Positions 8,254 through 15,316 of a stretch of 64,000 bases of DNA are shown here, piece after piece. A program made the translations under genes and the position numbers. The stretch comes from Brevibacillus ruminantium (GTDB lineage Bacteria; Bacillota; Bacilli; Brevibacillales; Brevibacillaceae): positions 4,228,501 to 4,292,500 of the forward strand of contig NZ_CP098755.1 in the NCBI RefSeq assembly GCF_023746555.1, given 5' to 3'. Every line of letters starts with the position of its first letter. The first letter of the stretch is position 1. The notes under the pieces were generated by a model. It ran no database searches. It was not told where the DNA came from and saw nothing but the letters and a program-made list of their open reading frames with translations.

Positions 8254-8473
8254 GTGTGTTGCGTGTATTGTCATTGTCTTGTTCAGTCTCAACTTTGTCT
8301 CAATCCTTCTACTCAATCGTTCTTTTGCCGACCATTCGTCGTACAATAGGGTTGCCCGTTGTAACTCTTTTTCCTTTTTATCCGTTGATGGAACGCCGTG
8401 TGCGATGAAAGTCGCCCGCACGGTGTAGGCTCGAACGAAAATCCTCAAAAAGAGAAGGATATAAGTCGAGAAT
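8254..8473 (+). ncRNA. Group II intron 3' part (domains V-VI), copy 1
   Basis: About 220 bp shared with copies at 9285 and 9963. Positions 8393-8426 are a canonical 34-nt domain V: lower stem ACGCCGTG/CACGGTGT with a CGC triad, a 2-base bulge, upper stem GCGAT/GTCGC and a GAAA tetraloop. Domain VI follows, with basal helix CTCGA (8430-8434) and TCGAG (8466-8470). The intron end is placed after AAT (8471-8473), which fits the usual AY ending. No domain I is visible upstream. The open reading frame of a beta-rich module starts directly after it. Confidence 0.8.
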
Positions 8474-8815
8474 AGCGATCAACCTGCGATTGGAACCCTG
8501 CTTGTATCAGAAAGCAGCTTTAAAAAGGTTGTCATCCAGTTTGATAAAGCTTTATCCAGTGAAACATTATCAAAATCTGATCCCAAGACAGTCGTTGACT
8601 GGTTATGGCAAGGACCCAAAGGTGCGTCTCGCATAAATTTAGGGTACTATGCAACCGAAATGACGTGGGATGTAACTGACGCAAGTCGACCTACATTAAA
8701 TGTTCGTACCAAACATCCTGAGGATGTGCCTTTAATATCAGGAGCTTTCGTTACCTTTATTGATGGAGCGGTCAAGGATATTAACGGCAATGTAATTAAA
8801 AAGACTGGTCACTAA
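8474..8815 (+). CDS. Alternative 3' exon 1: Ig-like C-terminal module
   Basis: An open frame of 113 codons begins at AGC directly after the intron end and stops at TAA. There is no start codon or ribosome site at its beginning, so it makes sense only as a spliced C-terminal exon or a gene fragment. It reads SDQPAIGTLLVSES, then KVVIQFDKALSSETLS, which is like the SbsA/Big-type Ig fold of surface proteins, and ends KDINGNVIKKTGH. A terminator follows at 8830-8856. The host protein is not visible in this window. Confidence 0.6.
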   Translation, partial: SDQPAIGTLLVSESSFKKVVIQFDKALSSETLSKSDPKTVVDWLWQGPKGASRINLGYYATEMTWDVTDASRPTLNVRTKHPEDVPLISGAFVTFIDGAVKDINGNVIKKTGH

Positions 8816-8823
8816 AATATCCA

Positions 8824-9021
8824 TCAACGAACTCCCGGATACCCCGGGGGTTTTTTATCTTCACAAATGACTGTTCTTCTTTGCATTGTCACGTCCCATT
8901 CGCCTTTGTGGTCGTTCTTCTTCTTCTCGTTATTATCAACAAGGATATAAGAGTCTTCTCCACCTTGCATGTCAACCACTTCCAGGCTGTTTAGAACGTC
9001 CAAAACTGCTTGGCTATTCAT
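8824..9021 (-). CDS. Small hypothetical protein
   Basis: A 65-residue frame, MNSQAVLDVLNSLEVVDMQGG then DSYILVDNNEKKK, with a charged C-terminal part. The N-terminal half is an acidic helix followed by a strand and looks like a genuine small domain. I have a vague impression of similar short proteins in bacilli and phages but cannot name a family. The ribosome site (AGGGAAG, about 10 bases before ATG) is moderate. Its end overlaps the opposite-strand terminator of exon module 1. Confidence 0.4.
   Translation of the reverse strand: MNSQAVLDVLNSLEVVDMQGGEDSYILVDNNEKKKNDHKGEWDVTMQRRTVICEDKKPPGYPGVR
8830..8856 (+). terminator. Terminator after exon module 1
   Basis: AACTCCC and GGGGGTT arms (alternatively CCCGG/CCGGG) are followed by six T. 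It is preceded by the sequence TCCATCAAC, which also precedes the terminator of module 3. Confidence 0.7.
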
Positions 9022-9284
9022 CGTTCTTTCTTCCCTAACTATCGTGTTAAATCAAAATAGATGGTTTTCCCAGACATCTGGTAATAATAGGATTTAAACG
9101 ATAAATTTAAGGAGTATTGTTTTTCACCTTAATCTTAGTACTAGTTTATTTGAGACTTTACTTTGGTGCTTTATTCTAGTAGCAATATTCTCACGCCGAG
9201 AAACCTAATTATCATAATTACGGTTCTGTTAAATTACGATGGCCTCGTGTCTTGGCAAGCCGTTTTCTGCTGGCTGCATCAAAC

Positions 9285-9501
9285 CGTGTGTTTTGTATTG
9301 TCATAGTCTTGTTCAGTCTCAACTTTGTCTCAATCCTTCTACTCAATCGTTCTTTTGCCGACCATTCATCGTACAATAGGGTTGCCCGTTGTAAAACCTT
9401 TTCCTTTTTATCCGGTGATGGAACGCCGTGTGCGATGAAAGTCGCCCGCACGGTGTAGGCTCGTTATAAAACCAAAATAGAGAGAGGTATAAAACGAGAA
9501 T
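9285..9501 (+). ncRNA. Group II intron 3' part (domains V-VI), copy 2
   Basis: Near-identical to copy 1 up to domain V (9423-9456, all 34 bases identical). Domain VI differs in sequence but keeps its base helix by compensatory change: CTCGT (9460-9464) pairs with ACGAG (9494-9498), where copies 1 and 3 have CTCGA/TCGAG. It ends in AAT (9499-9501), and the frame of the next module opens at the following AGC. Confidence 0.8.
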
Positions 9502-9858
9502 AGCGAACCAAAATTCACAGCAGAAATTGATCGACCGCTTGATGGTAGCGGTACAAAATTCGTAACTGTTACTGCACTGGATCAAAACTCCAATCCAATC
9601 ATTGGTTATGTGTTTACAATTGATATTTACGTGACAAACAATGACCAGTCTACTACTGAAATTTATGGAATCAATGGCGTTTCACGAAGTGCCAGTGCAA
9701 CGAACGTTCCTCTATTACCAACTAAAGCTTACGGAGTAACTAGATTTGATATTTCTTTTATTACAGCAATAGATAGTGGAGATGGAGTGTCCGTTCAAGT
9801 CAAAACTGCCGATAATCAGACCAATGTTGGTAATGCATTTACTTTTATCAAGCCATAG
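9502..9858 (+). CDS. Alternative 3' exon 2: beta-sandwich C-terminal module
   Basis: 118 codons are open from AGC after the intron end to the TAG stop. It reads SEPKFTAEIDRPLDGSG, TKFVTVTALDQNSNPIIGY, and ends NAFTFIKP. The alternating strands and the phrase ALDQNSNPI are typical of Big_1/invasin-like Ig domains. The frame phase relative to the intron end is the same as in modules 1 and 3. An internal TTG (9610) could start translation but has no good ribosome site. It is best explained as an alternative C-terminal exon of a surface protein, or a remnant of one. Confidence 0.6.
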   Translation, partial: SEPKFTAEIDRPLDGSGTKFVTVTALDQNSNPIIGYVFTIDIYVTNNDQSTTEIYGINGVSRSASATNVPLLPTKAYGVTRFDISFITAIDSGDGVSVQVKTADNQTNVGNAFTFIKP

Positions 9859-9867
9859 TGTAAGTTT

Positions 9868-9898
9868 GCCCTTAGGTTAATTCCTAAGGGCATTTTCT
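9868..9898 (+). terminator. Terminator after exon module 2
   Basis: GCCCTTAGG and CCTAAGGGC form a perfect 9-bp stem with a 6-base loop, followed by ATTTTCT. Confidence 0.75.
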
Positions 9899-9905
9899 CT
9901 ACCCA

Positions 9906-9934
9906 ATTACCGATGTGTAATAAGAACCCAGTAA
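9906..9934 (+). repeat. 29-bp direct repeat (first copy)
   Basis: It begins ATTACCGATGTGTAA and ends CCCAGTAA. It matches 10655-10683 at 27 of 29 positions. Both copies lie shortly downstream of an exon-module terminator and mark the boundary between cassettes. Confidence 0.75.
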
Positions 9935-9962
9935 ATCTCTCTTCCAATAAATCCCTGATTTC

Positions 9963-10174
9963 GATTGTTGTGTATATTGTCATAGTCTTGTTCAGTCTCA
10001 ATTTTGTCTCAATCCTTTTACTCAATCGTTCTTTTGCCGACCATTCGTCCTACAATAGAGTTGCCCATTGTAAACAACTTCTTATCCGTTGATGGAACGC
10101 CGTGTGCGATGAAAGTCGCCCGCACGGTGTAGGCTCGAACGAAAACCCTCAAGAGAAGGGAATAAGTCGAGAAT
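9963..10174 (+). ncRNA. Group II intron 3' part (domains V-VI), copy 3
   Basis: Third copy of the repeat. Domain V at 10097-10130 is identical to the other two. Domain VI basal helix is CTCGA (10134-10138) with TCGAG (10167-10171), and the end is AAT (10172-10174). The part upstream of domain V is about 8 bp shorter than in copy 1. Confidence 0.8.
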
Positions 10175-10471
10175 AGCTCAAAACCGATTACTGACTTAGT
10201 TGCTTATGGAACCGCTAAAAATGAATTGGGAGATGTATTTGTATTTCTGTCATTTTCCCAACTAACGGGGGTTACCTCGGCTAAAGTTCAATATTCAACA
10301 GACCAACAGACATGGCAAAACGCGGAAGTGGATAGCCCTATTACCTCTACAACGGATGAAGTAATTGCTAAATTACCCTCCTTTGCTTCCGGGATCTATT
10401 ATTTCCGGATGAATGTTGAAGGAGGACAGCGAGCGGGTGTGTCCAATATAACAAGCAAATATATCGAGTAA
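10175..10471 (+). CDS. Alternative 3' exon 3: fibronectin-like C-terminal module
   Basis: 98 codons are open from AGC after the intron end to the TAA stop. It reads SSKPITDLVAYGTAKNELG, then VQYSTDQQTWQNAEVDSP and YYFRMNVEGGQRAGVSN. The STDQQTW...YYFRM pattern is that of a fibronectin type III or similar beta-sandwich. It is unrelated in sequence to modules 1 and 2 but in the same phase. A perfect terminator follows at 10492-10520. Confidence 0.6.
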   Translation, partial: SSKPITDLVAYGTAKNELGDVFVFLSFSQLTGVTSAKVQYSTDQQTWQNAEVDSPITSTTDEVIAKLPSFASGIYYFRMNVEGGQRAGVSNITSKYIE

Positions 10472-10491
10472 TCATCATTTCCATCAACCAG

Positions 10492-10520
10492 CCCTCGGGA
10501 TTTTCCCGAGGGAATTTTTT
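10492..10520 (+). terminator. Terminator after exon module 3
   Basis: CCCTCGGGA and TCCCGAGGG form a perfect 9-bp stem with a 3-base loop, followed by six T. Confidence 0.85.
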
Positions 10521-10654
10521 ATCACCAAGACTGAAAACTCGCCTCGCTCTATCCAAAATTACCGCTGTGTTAAATCGACTTCTTGCCACTAAGCCCAGCA
10601 ATCCAATCGAACCCTTCTTCTCACGGCGTTCGCAATTCCGTTCGGTCTTTATCT

Positions 10655-10683
10655 ATTACCGATGTGTAAAAAGAGCCCAGTAA
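10655..10683 (+). repeat. 29-bp direct repeat (second copy)
   Basis: Partner of 9906-9934. Here no intron copy follows, so it may be the scar of a lost fourth cassette or the natural end of the array. The 280 bp from 10490 to 10770 contain no other gene that I can support. Confidence 0.7.
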
Positions 10684-10774
10684 GTTAGAATCACGTTATC
10701 CTTTGTAAAAGGGTCGAAACCCAAACTTTCCCAATACGTACTATTATTAAAGTCGATTCCAAAGGTGGTTTATG

Positions 10775-10852
10775 ATGTTTGAGTTTATTGCTCATGTTTT
10801 CCACCAATTCATTTCAACCGTTGCCGAGATTTGGACTAGGAACAAACACTAA
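10775..10852 (+). CDS. 25-residue amphipathic peptide
   Basis: A short frame reading MFEFIAHVFHQFIST, then VAEIWTRNKH, with AAAGGTGG a few bases upstream (an overlapping ATG stands one codon before). The peptide is one hydrophobic/amphipathic helix with a basic tail, the build of small membrane peptides or type I toxins. No antisense RNA was identified. It lies just after the intron/exon array. Confidence 0.35.
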   Translation: MFEFIAHVFHQFISTVAEIWTRNKH

Positions 10853-10939
10853 AAACAACCTTGCGACAATTACCCCACCTTCAACCATCAAACTTACTTT
10901 CCAAAGCTCGTACACTTTTTCCGCTGCTTCAAACGAAAA

Positions 10940-10973
10940 GCGGTGCCTACGTTTGTAGACACCGCCACTTCCT
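10940..10973 (-). terminator. Terminator of the small membrane gene 11004-11186
   Basis: Stem GCGGTGTCTAC/GTAGGCACCGC with loop AAAC is read on the minus strand, followed by TTTTCGTTT. Confidence 0.7.
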
Positions 10974-11003
10974 TTTAGAAATCACTGTATCCCCTACATC
11001 ACT

Positions 11004-11186
11004 TTACTTCTGAATCATGTCGCGTACACCGTAAAAGATAAGTGCCCCGGAGAAAACGAGCATGGCGATAATCCCTATACCATCCACGACAGGATTCAGA
11101 CCAGAGAGGAAGGAGCCGTCCAACGGCGCTTTCAGCAATCCGTAGCCGCCAAACAAACCGCCTACAAGCGACAGCCATTTGTTCAT
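11004..11186 (-). CDS. Small two-helix membrane protein
   Basis: A 60-residue frame with an ideal ribosome site (GGGAGGTGA, 6 bases before ATG) and its own terminator. Two hydrophobic helices flank a glycine/proline-rich loop (GGYGLLKAPLDGSFLSGLNP). No family is recognised. It stands alone between the array and the DUF423 gene. Confidence 0.65.
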   Translation of the reverse strand: MNKWLSLVGGLFGGYGLLKAPLDGSFLSGLNPVVDGIGIIAMLVFSGALIFYGVRDMIQK

Positions 11187-11369
11187 CTTTTGTCACCTCC
11201 CGTTCACCCAGCACTAACTTCTGCTGGATTTACTACACCCTATGCGAGAGGTGGCCAAGCGGTTTGGACGAGTAAACAGGGCGTGTTCATCAATTTGCAA
11301 TTGGGCAGAGCGGTACCTCATGGGGTACAATAGAAATGGAAATGACCCCTTAAAAAGGAGCGATCTTAC

Positions 11370-11744
11370 GTGCGTATCTTTTTGCTTCTGGGTGCGATCA
11401 ATGGCTTTTTGTCCGTTGCACTCGGTGCTTTTGCCGCCCACGGTTTGAAACAAAAGCTGGATGAATATGCGATCGGCATTTTTCAAACCGGTGTGACTTA
11501 CCAAGCTACTCATGCACTCGCCTTGATTGCGGTTGCCGTTCTGATCAAGCTTTTCCCGGGATCTTCTACGCTGAACTGGGCAGGCTGGTGCTTTTTCATC
11601 GGAATCATCCTGTTTTCGGGCAGCCTGTACGCCCTCAGTCTGACGAACGTCAAGGTACTGGGAGCCATTACTCCGTTTGGAGGGGTACTCTTTTTGATCG
11701 GCTGGGCGCTGCTTGCGATTCAGGCCTGGAAATCCGCTTCCTGA
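11370..11744 (+). CDS. ywdK: DUF423 family membrane protein (YwdK-like)
   Basis: A 124-residue protein with four membrane helices and the DUF423 hallmarks: GAINGFLSVALGAFAAHGLK at the N-terminus, YQATHALALIAVAVL, and ITPFGGVLFLIGWALLA at the end. The function of the family is unknown. The start is GTG 11370 with AAGGAG at 9 bases. Monocistronic. Confidence 0.85.
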   Translation: MRIFLLLGAINGFLSVALGAFAAHGLKQKLDEYAIGIFQTGVTYQATHALALIAVAVLIKLFPGSSTLNWAGWCFFIGIILFSGSLYALSLTNVKVLGAITPFGGVLFLIGWALLAIQAWKSAS

Positions 11745-11900
11745 TCCGTACAACAAGTATGATCGGCTTCTTCCCCTGGAAGAAGCTCGCTCATATTTAG
11801 CAGAAAATTCATACACAAGCATACTCTCAAACAACTCGTTAGAAAGATAGATACTCTCAAACAGCTCGCGAGAAAAATCACAAGAAGCGGAGGCTAAGCG

Positions 11901-12761
11901 ATGTCAGAATCAAAGGAACCAGCAATGTCGAACTGGACGCAAACGTATCTGCGTCATCTCGGACTGGATGTGCAGCCTGCCAGCTTTGCTTACCTTGGCC
12001 ACTTATGCCGTGCTCATTTGCAAGCATTTCCCTTTGAAAATGTAAGCAAGCTGATACAGGCGGAAAAAAGCGACGTTCCGTCCATCCCGGCTCCGGATCT
12101 CTTTTTGCAGGCAGCACAGGAGTTTCACTTCGGCGGTACCTGCTATACCCTCCACACTCATTTTCTGCAGTTGTTGCAGAATCTCGGTTTCGTTGCACAT
12201 CTCGTACTGGTTGGAACTGCTCATGCCGGAATCATCGTGAGGCTTCCCGAGTTGAATCATGAACCGCTCTATGTCGACGTTGGCTCTGCCGCTCCCTTGT
12301 TTCGCCCTGTCCGCTTTTTTACAGAACCGGACAACTCGTCCCCCTTTGGATCGGAGGCGATTCGGATTGCTCCTGATCGGCAACAGCCGGGCCGTTACCG
12401 CTATCAGCGTTACCGGGGTGGGGAGCTGGTCAGCGACAGTTGGCATTTTCATCCGGATGAACGACGAGAGCCTGCTGACTTTTCCCCCGAAATCGTCCGC
12501 TCTTTTCATCCTGACAGCACTTTTCTCACCTGCCTGCGGATTCACCGATACCAGCTGGACCGCGCGCGCTGTGTCTCCCTGAAAAACAACTCCCTGCTGA
12601 TCATGCACGTAGATGGACGGGAGGAAAAGCGGATTCTGGAATCGGTGAAGGAAATAGAGGATGCAGTGGCCAACGATTTAGGGCTGCCCCGCATGCCCGT
12701 TGGCCACGCTGTCGAAGCTCTCACCCGGCGCGGAATTGATATCTTCAGCGAAAATGCCTAG
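11901..12761 (+). CDS. Arylamine N-acetyltransferase family protein
   Basis: A 286-residue protein with the NAT fold. Catalytic Cys81 lies in FGGTCYTLH, His108 in TAHAG and Asp126 in YVDVGS, giving the Cys-His-Asp triad. The N-terminal LQAFPFENVSKLI matches the conserved PFENL motif. NAT enzymes transfer acetyl groups from acetyl-CoA to arylamines and hydrazines; some relatives close amides in secondary metabolism. GGAGG at 8 bases supports ATG 11901. The next gene may begin in overlap or 61 bp after it. Confidence 0.85.
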   Translation: MSESKEPAMSNWTQTYLRHLGLDVQPASFAYLGHLCRAHLQAFPFENVSKLIQAEKSDVPSIPAPDLFLQAAQEFHFGGTCYTLHTHFLQLLQNLGFVAHLVLVGTAHAGIIVRLPELNHEPLYVDVGSAAPLFRPVRFFTEPDNSSPFGSEAIRIAPDRQQPGRYRYQRYRGGELVSDSWHFHPDERREPADFSPEIVRSFHPDSTFLTCLRIHRYQLDRARCVSLKNNSLLIMHVDGREEKRILESVKEIEDAVANDLGLPRMPVGHAVEALTRRGIDIFSENA

Positions 12762-12822
12762 CACCGCAATCGGGCAACTGCCATATCCTGTAGGTGAGTT
12801 TCCCAGAAGGAGCGCGAATCCG

Positions 12823-13440
12823 ATGGCAAAACACCTGTTATCACAGGCACCCTACTACTACGGCATGACGGATATGTACATGCAGATGGGCTACTTCCCT
12901 TATCCCCGTCAGCAAACCGATGAACCGCGTAATATCCATCTGGAATATCCACTGGCCGCAGCGATGGCATTGCAATGCAAGTACTATCTGGGACAGACCA
13001 GCCCCATATCTGCAGGTAACGGTACGGCCGCCTCAGGAGGCCTGATCAATCCGCAGCGTTCCGGCGTTCACCTGTATATCAATGAATTTGCGATCACGAA
13101 TCGCTCGTCAGATCATTCGGTCGAAGCCAAGCTGTGGTTCGGCAAAGCGTCCTCGCTGGGAAATCCGGTTGTCTCCCCGCAGATAACATCCGGGTTCATC
13201 CAATTCCCTGCCTGTCCCTCCGCTCAAGGTCAAATCGTCCAGGATGCGGGCCCGGTTCCCTCGGATGGCACCACCGCGGCTACACACATCGTCCCTGCCC
13301 ACACATCGGTCACAAGCGAAAAATCTGGGCAATGGATACTGGCTCCGGGAACCGCCCTGCTTTTTCATTTTCCCGCCGAGGGTGACGCGGTTGAACTGAT
13401 TGTCTCGCTAGGCTGGTGGGAGCAGCCCTTTTACCGGTAA
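12823..13440 (+). CDS. DUF6143-like protein
   Basis: A 205-residue protein that is Tyr/Met-rich at the start (PYYYGMTDMYMQMGYFPYP). The C-terminal beta-sandwich has SGVHLYINEFAITNRS and, near the end, GTALLFHFPAEGD. The core resembles DUF6143 proteins of spore-formers; this is from memory and unverified. The start is ATG 12823 with AAGGAG at 11 bases. An upstream ATG at 12754 overlaps the NAT stop codon and is possible. It is co-directional with NAT and ends at a strong bidirectional terminator. Confidence 0.55.
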   Translation: MAKHLLSQAPYYYGMTDMYMQMGYFPYPRQQTDEPRNIHLEYPLAAAMALQCKYYLGQTSPISAGNGTAASGGLINPQRSGVHLYINEFAITNRSSDHSVEAKLWFGKASSLGNPVVSPQITSGFIQFPACPSAQGQIVQDAGPVPSDGTTAATHIVPAHTSVTSEKSGQWILAPGTALLFHFPAEGDAVELIVSLGWWEQPFYR

Positions 13441-13470
13441 ACGCCTGCTTTTTCATGGGCGCATCAAGAG

Positions 13471-13500
13471 AAAAAACCGCTGGATAAGAGCGGTTTTTTA
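13471..13500. terminator. Bidirectional terminator
   Basis: AAAAAACCGCT and AGCGGTTTTTT pair across GGATAAG. It serves the DUF6143-like gene on the + strand and the convergent DoxX gene on the minus strand. Confidence 0.85.
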
Positions 13501-13520
13501 TGTGCAAGTGTCCCCTTTTT

Positions 13521-13982
13521 TCAATTCCCTGGCTGTAGGCGTTTCCCCCTCACCCCGAGATAAACGGTTATGACAAGCAGCACCAGGTCCAGCTCGTAGC
13601 CGTTTTTTCCCGCCCCGCCGATTAGACCGTTCTGCCATTTGACTGTGAGAATCGCGCCGACCATGATAGCCGCCAGCGCCCAGGCGGCATAGCGGGTAGC
13701 GACTCCGAGAATCAGTGCCATCCCTCCTGCCAGCTCGATCACGATCACCGGATAAACCAGCCATTCCGGCAGTCCGACACTGCCGAACCACTCACTTACC
13801 GTCCCCAGCCCCTGCTTCCATTTTGCCAATCCATGCGCCCAGAAAATAATCCCCGTGACTGCTCGCAGCAGCAAAAAGGCCGCCTGCTCGATCTGGGTCC
13901 CGATCGTGATGATTGGCTGATCTCGCCGGTTTTGCCGGTTTCGCCGATTGGACAAGTTTCTCGCGCTTTCCCCTCTCTTCAA
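13521..13982 (-). CDS. DoxX family membrane protein
   Basis: A 153-residue protein with four hydrophobic helices and the DoxX pattern: LLRAVTGIIFWAHGLAKW, then GLPEWLVYPVIVIELAGGMALILG and ATRYAAWALAAIMVGAIL. Family members are small integral membrane proteins linked to thiosulfate/quinone or redox stress. The N-terminus (RNLSNRRNRQNRRDQ) is strongly basic. The start is uncertain: TTG 13982 follows a purine-rich AGGAAGG. It probably acts alone. Confidence 0.8.
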   Translation of the reverse strand: MKRGESARNLSNRRNRQNRRDQPIITIGTQIEQAAFLLLRAVTGIIFWAHGLAKWKQGLGTVSEWFGSVGLPEWLVYPVIVIELAGGMALILGVATRYAAWALAAIMVGAILTVKWQNGLIGGAGKNGYELDLVLLVITVYLGVRGKRLQPGN

Positions 13983-14042
13983 AGCATCATCCCATCCTTC
14001 CTGATCCCTTTCCTTCTACTATATGCACCTGGATGGACAAAC

Positions 14043-14076
14043 AGGAAAAACCCGAACTATCTTTGTCCGGGTTTTG
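14043..14076. terminator. Terminator of the MFS gene
   Basis: AACCCGAACT and TGTCCGGGTT arms with T-runs on both sides lie just past the MFS stop codon. Confidence 0.6.
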
Positions 14077-14089
14077 TGCAATCTGCATA

Positions 14090-15316
14090 TTAGACTACCC
14101 ATGCTTTCTCCTTTTGCTTTTTGGCGTGCAGCGATCGGCCTGCTCCATAAAAGACCAGGCTGACGAGCGCCAACACTGCCATCACGAGAAACATGATCGG
14201 CCCTCCATAAATGGATAAAATCAAGCCGCCTGCCCACGGTCCAAGGAAATTGCCCAATTCACTGAAGCTTTGCGCTCCGTAGTAAGTACCCCTCATCTGC
14301 GGCGGGGAGATCTGGTCGATCAAAGCGTATTCGGTAGGAATAATCAGGATTTCCCCCAAAGTAAACACGATCATCGCGAGGATAAATTCCGTCCATCCGA
14401 GGGAAAACGCAAAGCCCACTTCTCCCGCTGCCATCAGAACAGCTCCGGCGATCATCCGTCGGAACAGCGTAAAGCGCTCTGCCCATCTCGTCAAGGGGAT
14501 TTGCAGCAGCAATACCGTGAACCCGTTTACACTCATCAAGGCACTGAAAAGCGCCACTCCGCCTTTGATCTCGCTGTGTACATACTGGGACAAAGTGACC
14601 GACATCTGACCGTAAACGGTCACCAGAAGCACTCCGCCCAAAACAAACATCAGCAGAGCCCCATCCCTGCTTAGAACCTTCCACATTTGGGAGACGCCCG
14701 GTTGATTTTTCTGCTCATCCTTGGCCGGCATATCCCCGACACCGTAATGCCTGCAAAAATACCACAGCAATCCGGCAAACAAGACGTACATGACCGCCGT
14801 CAGCCAGAACATGCTGCCGTTGCCCGCGATTCCCAGATAGGCTCCCAGCATCGGTCCGATGGCAAACCCCAGATTGATCGCCATATAGCGATTGGCAAAA
14901 ACGCGAAAACGCTTCTCTTCGGGGGTCAAATCCCCCATCAAGGCTTTGGATACCGTGCCGAAAAACGTACCAGCCAGCCCTCTTAAAATGCTGTTAAGCA
15001 GGAGCATGAGTGGATCACTGGTGACGACAAATCCGGCGTAAGCGACCGCCATCAGCAGCATGGAGAGCAGCATCAGCTTCCGTCGTCCAAACAGATCGGA
15101 CAGCACCCCGCCCAAAAAGCCGCCTACCATCCCTGCCAGTGGCCCGGCTCCAATAATCATCCCGATCTCCGCCGGGGTAAGAGCAGTCGTCTGACTCAGT
15201 AAAATTGCCAAATAGGGCAGACTCATGGACTGCGTCAGCATGACAAATACAGTCCCGCCCATCAATAGATGGACGATGGGATGCTGCGAGGCCCAGATTC
15301 GGTTCCATCTGCCCAT
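14090..15316 (-). CDS. MFS exporter (MdtG-like)
   Basis: A 408-residue protein with 12 predicted helices. Motif A, GGVLSDLFGRRKLML, follows helix 2, and FGTVSKALMGDLTPEEKR lies in the helix 4-5 region. Similar proteins are multidrug efflux carriers in the cytoplasmic membrane. The ATG overlaps the stop codon of the upstream ArsR-type regulator (TGATG), so the two are translationally coupled and the regulator probably controls this exporter. Confidence 0.9.
   Translation of the reverse strand: MGRWNRIWASQHPIVHLLMGGTVFVMLTQSMSLPYLAILLSQTTALTPAEIGMIIGAGPLAGMVGGFLGGVLSDLFGRRKLMLLSMLLMAVAYAGFVVTSDPLMLLLNSILRGLAGTFFGTVSKALMGDLTPEEKRFRVFANRYMAINLGFAIGPMLGAYLGIAGNGSMFWLTAVMYVLFAGLLWYFCRHYGVGDMPAKDEQKNQPGVSQMWKVLSRDGALLMFVLGGVLLVTVYGQMSVTLSQYVHSEIKGGVALFSALMSVNGFTVLLLQIPLTRWAERFTLFRRMIAGAVLMAAGEVGFAFSLGWTEFILAMIVFTLGEILIIPTEYALIDQISPPQMRGTYYGAQSFSELGNFLGPWAGGLILSIYGGPIMFLVMAVLALVSLVFYGAGRSLHAKKQKEKAWVV

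Noticed and set aside
8254..9300. GTGTG at the left edge of intron copies 1 and 2 as a possible intron 5' end
   Set aside because: It matches GUGYG, but copy 3 does not keep it clearly, and a ~215-nt unit lacks room for domain I, which is essential for splicing.
8116..10025. Minus-strand open frames sharing IETKLRLNKTMTI in all three intron copies
   Set aside because: They are the antisense of the conserved intron repeat. The shared residues reflect RNA conservation, and the frames have no ribosome sites and diverge outside the repeat.
11241..11275. tRNA-like fragment GAGAGGTGGCCAAGCGGT
   Set aside because: It resembles the start of a tRNA-Ser/Leu D-arm, but no acceptor, anticodon or T-arm follows at the right distances. 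Treated as chance or a fragment.
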